From assembly GCF_018847375.1 (NCBI RefSeq), contig NZ_CP072036.1, forward strand, positions 496,001-560,000: a DNA stretch of 64,000 bases, in the 5' to 3' direction. Origin of the DNA: Akkermansia massiliensis. Lineage in GTDB: Bacteria; Verrucomicrobiota; Verrucomicrobiia; Verrucomicrobiales; Akkermansiaceae. Numbering within the stretch: the stretch's first letter is position 1; each line of letters opens with the position of its first letter. The position numbers and the translations under genes were made by a program. Below are positions 62,538-64,000 of the stretch, one piece after another. The notes beneath the pieces were generated by a model that saw nothing but the letters and a program-made list of their open reading frames with translations, did not search any database and was not told the origin of the DNA.

Positions 62538-63365
62538 ATGAAAAAAACCTTATCTATCGCCGCCATGCTCTGCGGATTGTGCGTTTGCGCCAATGCCGCC
62601 AGCATGGTCACGGAATGGACCGGTGGGGCCGGCCCTACGGAAGGCAACACCTATGAACTGGGCAACGCGGGCAACTGGAGCAACGGCATCCCCAGCCGCG
62701 GCAACGGCCAGGGCCCGGATGTCATCTTCAACAATGCCGGAACCGTCAACGTCAACGGCGCCATGGTGGACACCTCCGACGGCGGCGGCATCACCGTTAC
62801 GGGCAACAGCAACGTTACCGTCGGCGGCACCCGCTATACGGGGAATGTAACGGTCGGCTCCGGTTCCACCCTCAACCTCGGGCAAGTGGACTTCAAAAGC
62901 AGTGACATCACCCTTGACGGAACCCTCAACCTCACCGTCTGCGGCATTGATCCCGGCGGCAATGGCGCACGGCTTGTCTTCGGTATTGGAGGCATCATGA
63001 ACGTCAACCAGAAAATCTGGGGCGCGTCCAGCTTCTCCGTCTCCGGACTGCTGGCCACCACATCCACGGACCTGACTGTGGGAGAATTCCAGTTCGTTAC
63101 CCGCACGCTGGTCACCTCCGCCGGTTTTGATGGCGGTTCCATCTCCCTGGGGGACTTTACCGCTGAAGACGGCAGCGCGCTGACCAAGGCCTCCGGCCTC
63201 ATGGAAGGAAATGCAGCGGACTATCAGGACCAATACTACCTCTACACGGAAAACGGAGACGTCAAGGTGCAATACGTAGTAGCGGGCGCCGTGCCGGAAC
63301 CCGCCACGGCTACCCTCAGCCTGCTGGGGCTGGCAACTCTGATGCTGCGCCGCAGGCGCGCCTGA
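62538..63365 (+). CDS. Secreted beta-rich PEP-CTERM surface protein
   Basis: A 275-residue protein from the ATG at 62538. Signal peptide KKTLSIAAMLCGLCVCANA, then a Gly/Asn/Thr-rich passenger with short repeating strands (GNAGNWSNGIPS, GGITVTGNSNVTVGG, NVTVGSGSTLNLGQVD). This resembles the beta-helix passengers of autotransporter-like proteins in Verrucomicrobia. The end VPEPATATLSLLGLATLML with RRRRA is a PEP-CTERM sorting signal. It is probably displayed on the outer surface or in extracellular matrix. Its function is unknown. A strong terminator follows, making it a single-gene unit. Confidence 0.88.
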   Translation: MKKTLSIAAMLCGLCVCANAASMVTEWTGGAGPTEGNTYELGNAGNWSNGIPSRGNGQGPDVIFNNAGTVNVNGAMVDTSDGGGITVTGNSNVTVGGTRYTGNVTVGSGSTLNLGQVDFKSSDITLDGTLNLTVCGIDPGGNGARLVFGIGGIMNVNQKIWGASSFSVSGLLATTSTDLTVGEFQFVTRTLVTSAGFDGGSISLGDFTAEDGSALTKASGLMEGNAADYQDQYYLYTENGDVKVQYVVAGAVPEPATATLSLLGLATLMLRRRRA

Positions 63366-63390
63366 TTTCCGGAATCCCATTTTTTCTTCA

Positions 63391-63423
63391 AGAGGCTGTA
63401 CGCTAATGCGTACAGCCTCTTTT
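63391..63423 (+). terminator. Intrinsic terminator of the PEP-CTERM gene
   Basis: A perfect 13-bp stem (63391-63403 with 63408-63420, arm AGAGGCTGTACGC) with a TAAT loop, followed by TTT. It begins 25 bases past the stop codon. An upstream T-run and the symmetric arms suggest it may work in both directions. Confidence 0.88.
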
Positions 63424-63518
63424 GCATTCACCGGGCGGGTGACGGAAACGTCACGGAAAACATCTTCACGCCATTGCCGGAGGCCGTAACATCTTTTCAT
63501 TATCCTTTATTCAGCATT

Positions 63519-64000
63519 ATGCAAGCCCACGCAAAATCACTCAACGAGCGCTTCCGCACACTCATCTCACTCCTCTTCGGCCTGGCTATCGGCTGCGCCC
63601 TGCTCTTTGGGGAATCCCGGTGGGAAATGTCCCCGCTCATAGAAGAAAGCCTCATGCTCCTGGCCTGTTTCATGGCCGGCATAGGCGCCTTCGGGCGCAT
63701 CTGGTGCTCCCTCTACATTGCTGGTTATAAAAACAACGTCCTTGTCATTGCAGGGCCGTACTCCATGTGCCGCAACCCGCTTTACTTTTTCAGCTTCATC
63801 GGCGGCATAGGCGTAGCGTGCGCCACGGAAACCTTCACGGTCCCCCTGCTGACGGCATTGGCCTTCGGCATTTACTACCCGTCCGTCATCAGGAAGGAAC
63901 AGGAACGGCTCATCTCACTCTTCGGAGACGCCTACCGGAACTACTGCCGGAGCGTCCCCTCCTTCATTCCCTCCCTATCGCGGCTGAAGCCGCCGCCCGC
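63519..64000 (+). CDS. Isoprenylcysteine/phospholipid methyltransferase-family membrane protein (3' end outside window)
   Basis: The ATG at 63519 opens a frame that runs off the window, giving 160 residues. Hydrophobic helices (FRTLISLLFGLAIGCALLFG, SLMLLACFMAGIGAFGRIW) are followed by VIAGPYSMCRNPLYFFSFIG, the GPY-x-x-x-R-(H/N)-P-x-Y motif of the ICMT/PEMT-like group, and then IRKEQERLISLFGDAYRNYC, also typical with its E-x2-L-x3-F-G-x2-Y. Such proteins methylate small lipid or amine substrates at the membrane using SAM, but the substrate is unknown. At most a few residues are likely to be missing, judging by family size. Confidence 0.8.
   Translation, partial: MQAHAKSLNERFRTLISLLFGLAIGCALLFGESRWEMSPLIEESLMLLACFMAGIGAFGRIWCSLYIAGYKNNVLVIAGPYSMCRNPLYFFSFIGGIGVACATETFTVPLLTALAFGIYYPSVIRKEQERLISLFGDAYRNYCRSVPSFIPSLSRLKPPP

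Noticed and set aside
1..64000. CRISPR array, rRNA operon, insertion sequence or integrase
   Set aside because: No regularly spaced repeats, no rRNA-like sequence, and no transposase or recombinase motifs were seen on either strand.

Overview
The window reads as a chromosomal segment of a mucus-associated Verrucomicrobiota bacterium, very probably Akkermansia (A. muciniphila or a close relative). The basis is established knowledge plus sequence: moderately GC-rich DNA, Gram-negative envelope genes (lpxD, Skp/OmpH, heptose synthesis), exported mucin-type glycosidases of families GH29, GH20 and GH84, two proteins with verrucomicrobial PEP-CTERM tails, and many start codons without a Shine-Dalgarno sequence. 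No rRNA, intact tRNA, CRISPR array, insertion sequence or integrase was recognised.

Layout. 1-9.9 kb: the end of an M42 peptidase, pnp, a TetR-controlled tripartite efflux operon (TetR, HlyD, 14-TM MFS, TolC-type lipoprotein), rpsO with a strong terminator, an acetyltransferase and an L,D-transpeptidase lipoprotein. 10.0-18.1 kb: an overlapping three-gene module with a complete-looking phage large terminase, a 1727-residue protein and a 434-residue coiled protein, but no portal, capsid or integrase. This is the most unusual part of the window. 18.2-30 kb: truA, nadD, an M23 peptidase, a GH29 fucosidase frameshifted in a run of eight G, a PEP-CTERM protein, a lone pseudopilin, rph, an alkaline-phosphatase-superfamily enzyme, GH20 and bioD. 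30.2-36.6 kb: the c-di-AMP cyclase cdaA followed by a 50-residue YbbR-anchor-like protein, an AT-rich orphan with a Cys-His-Asp pattern, an M28 peptidase, a LolD-type ATPase, panC, ompH and lpxD. 36.6-49.6 kb: an SsuABC/TauABC-like importer, a membrane protein, a 997-residue GH84 enzyme, the heptose operon hldE-gmhA-gmhB, rpsU, hemL and a secreted ankyrin protein. 49.9-64 kb: a sugar-porter MFS protein with a large extra domain, a zinc-ribbon/HEAT membrane protein, the + strand run glnS-ribBA-ribH-nusB-ftsY-rlmN-dnaB, a PEP-CTERM surface protein and a truncated membrane methyltransferase.

How the genes fit together. The three glycosidases, together with the peptidases, suit breakdown of fucosylated, N-acetylglucosamine-rich mucin glycoproteins. 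LpxD, GmhA, GmhB and HldE feed LPS synthesis, and Skp/OmpH and LolD serve outer-membrane protein and lipoprotein traffic. The glnS-dnaB run is a dense housekeeping block in which several intercistronic spacers contain no G at all.

All assignments rest on reading translated motifs, without database searches. Starts were moved inward from the longest open frame where a signal peptide, family N-terminus or ATGA-type overlap favoured a later codon.
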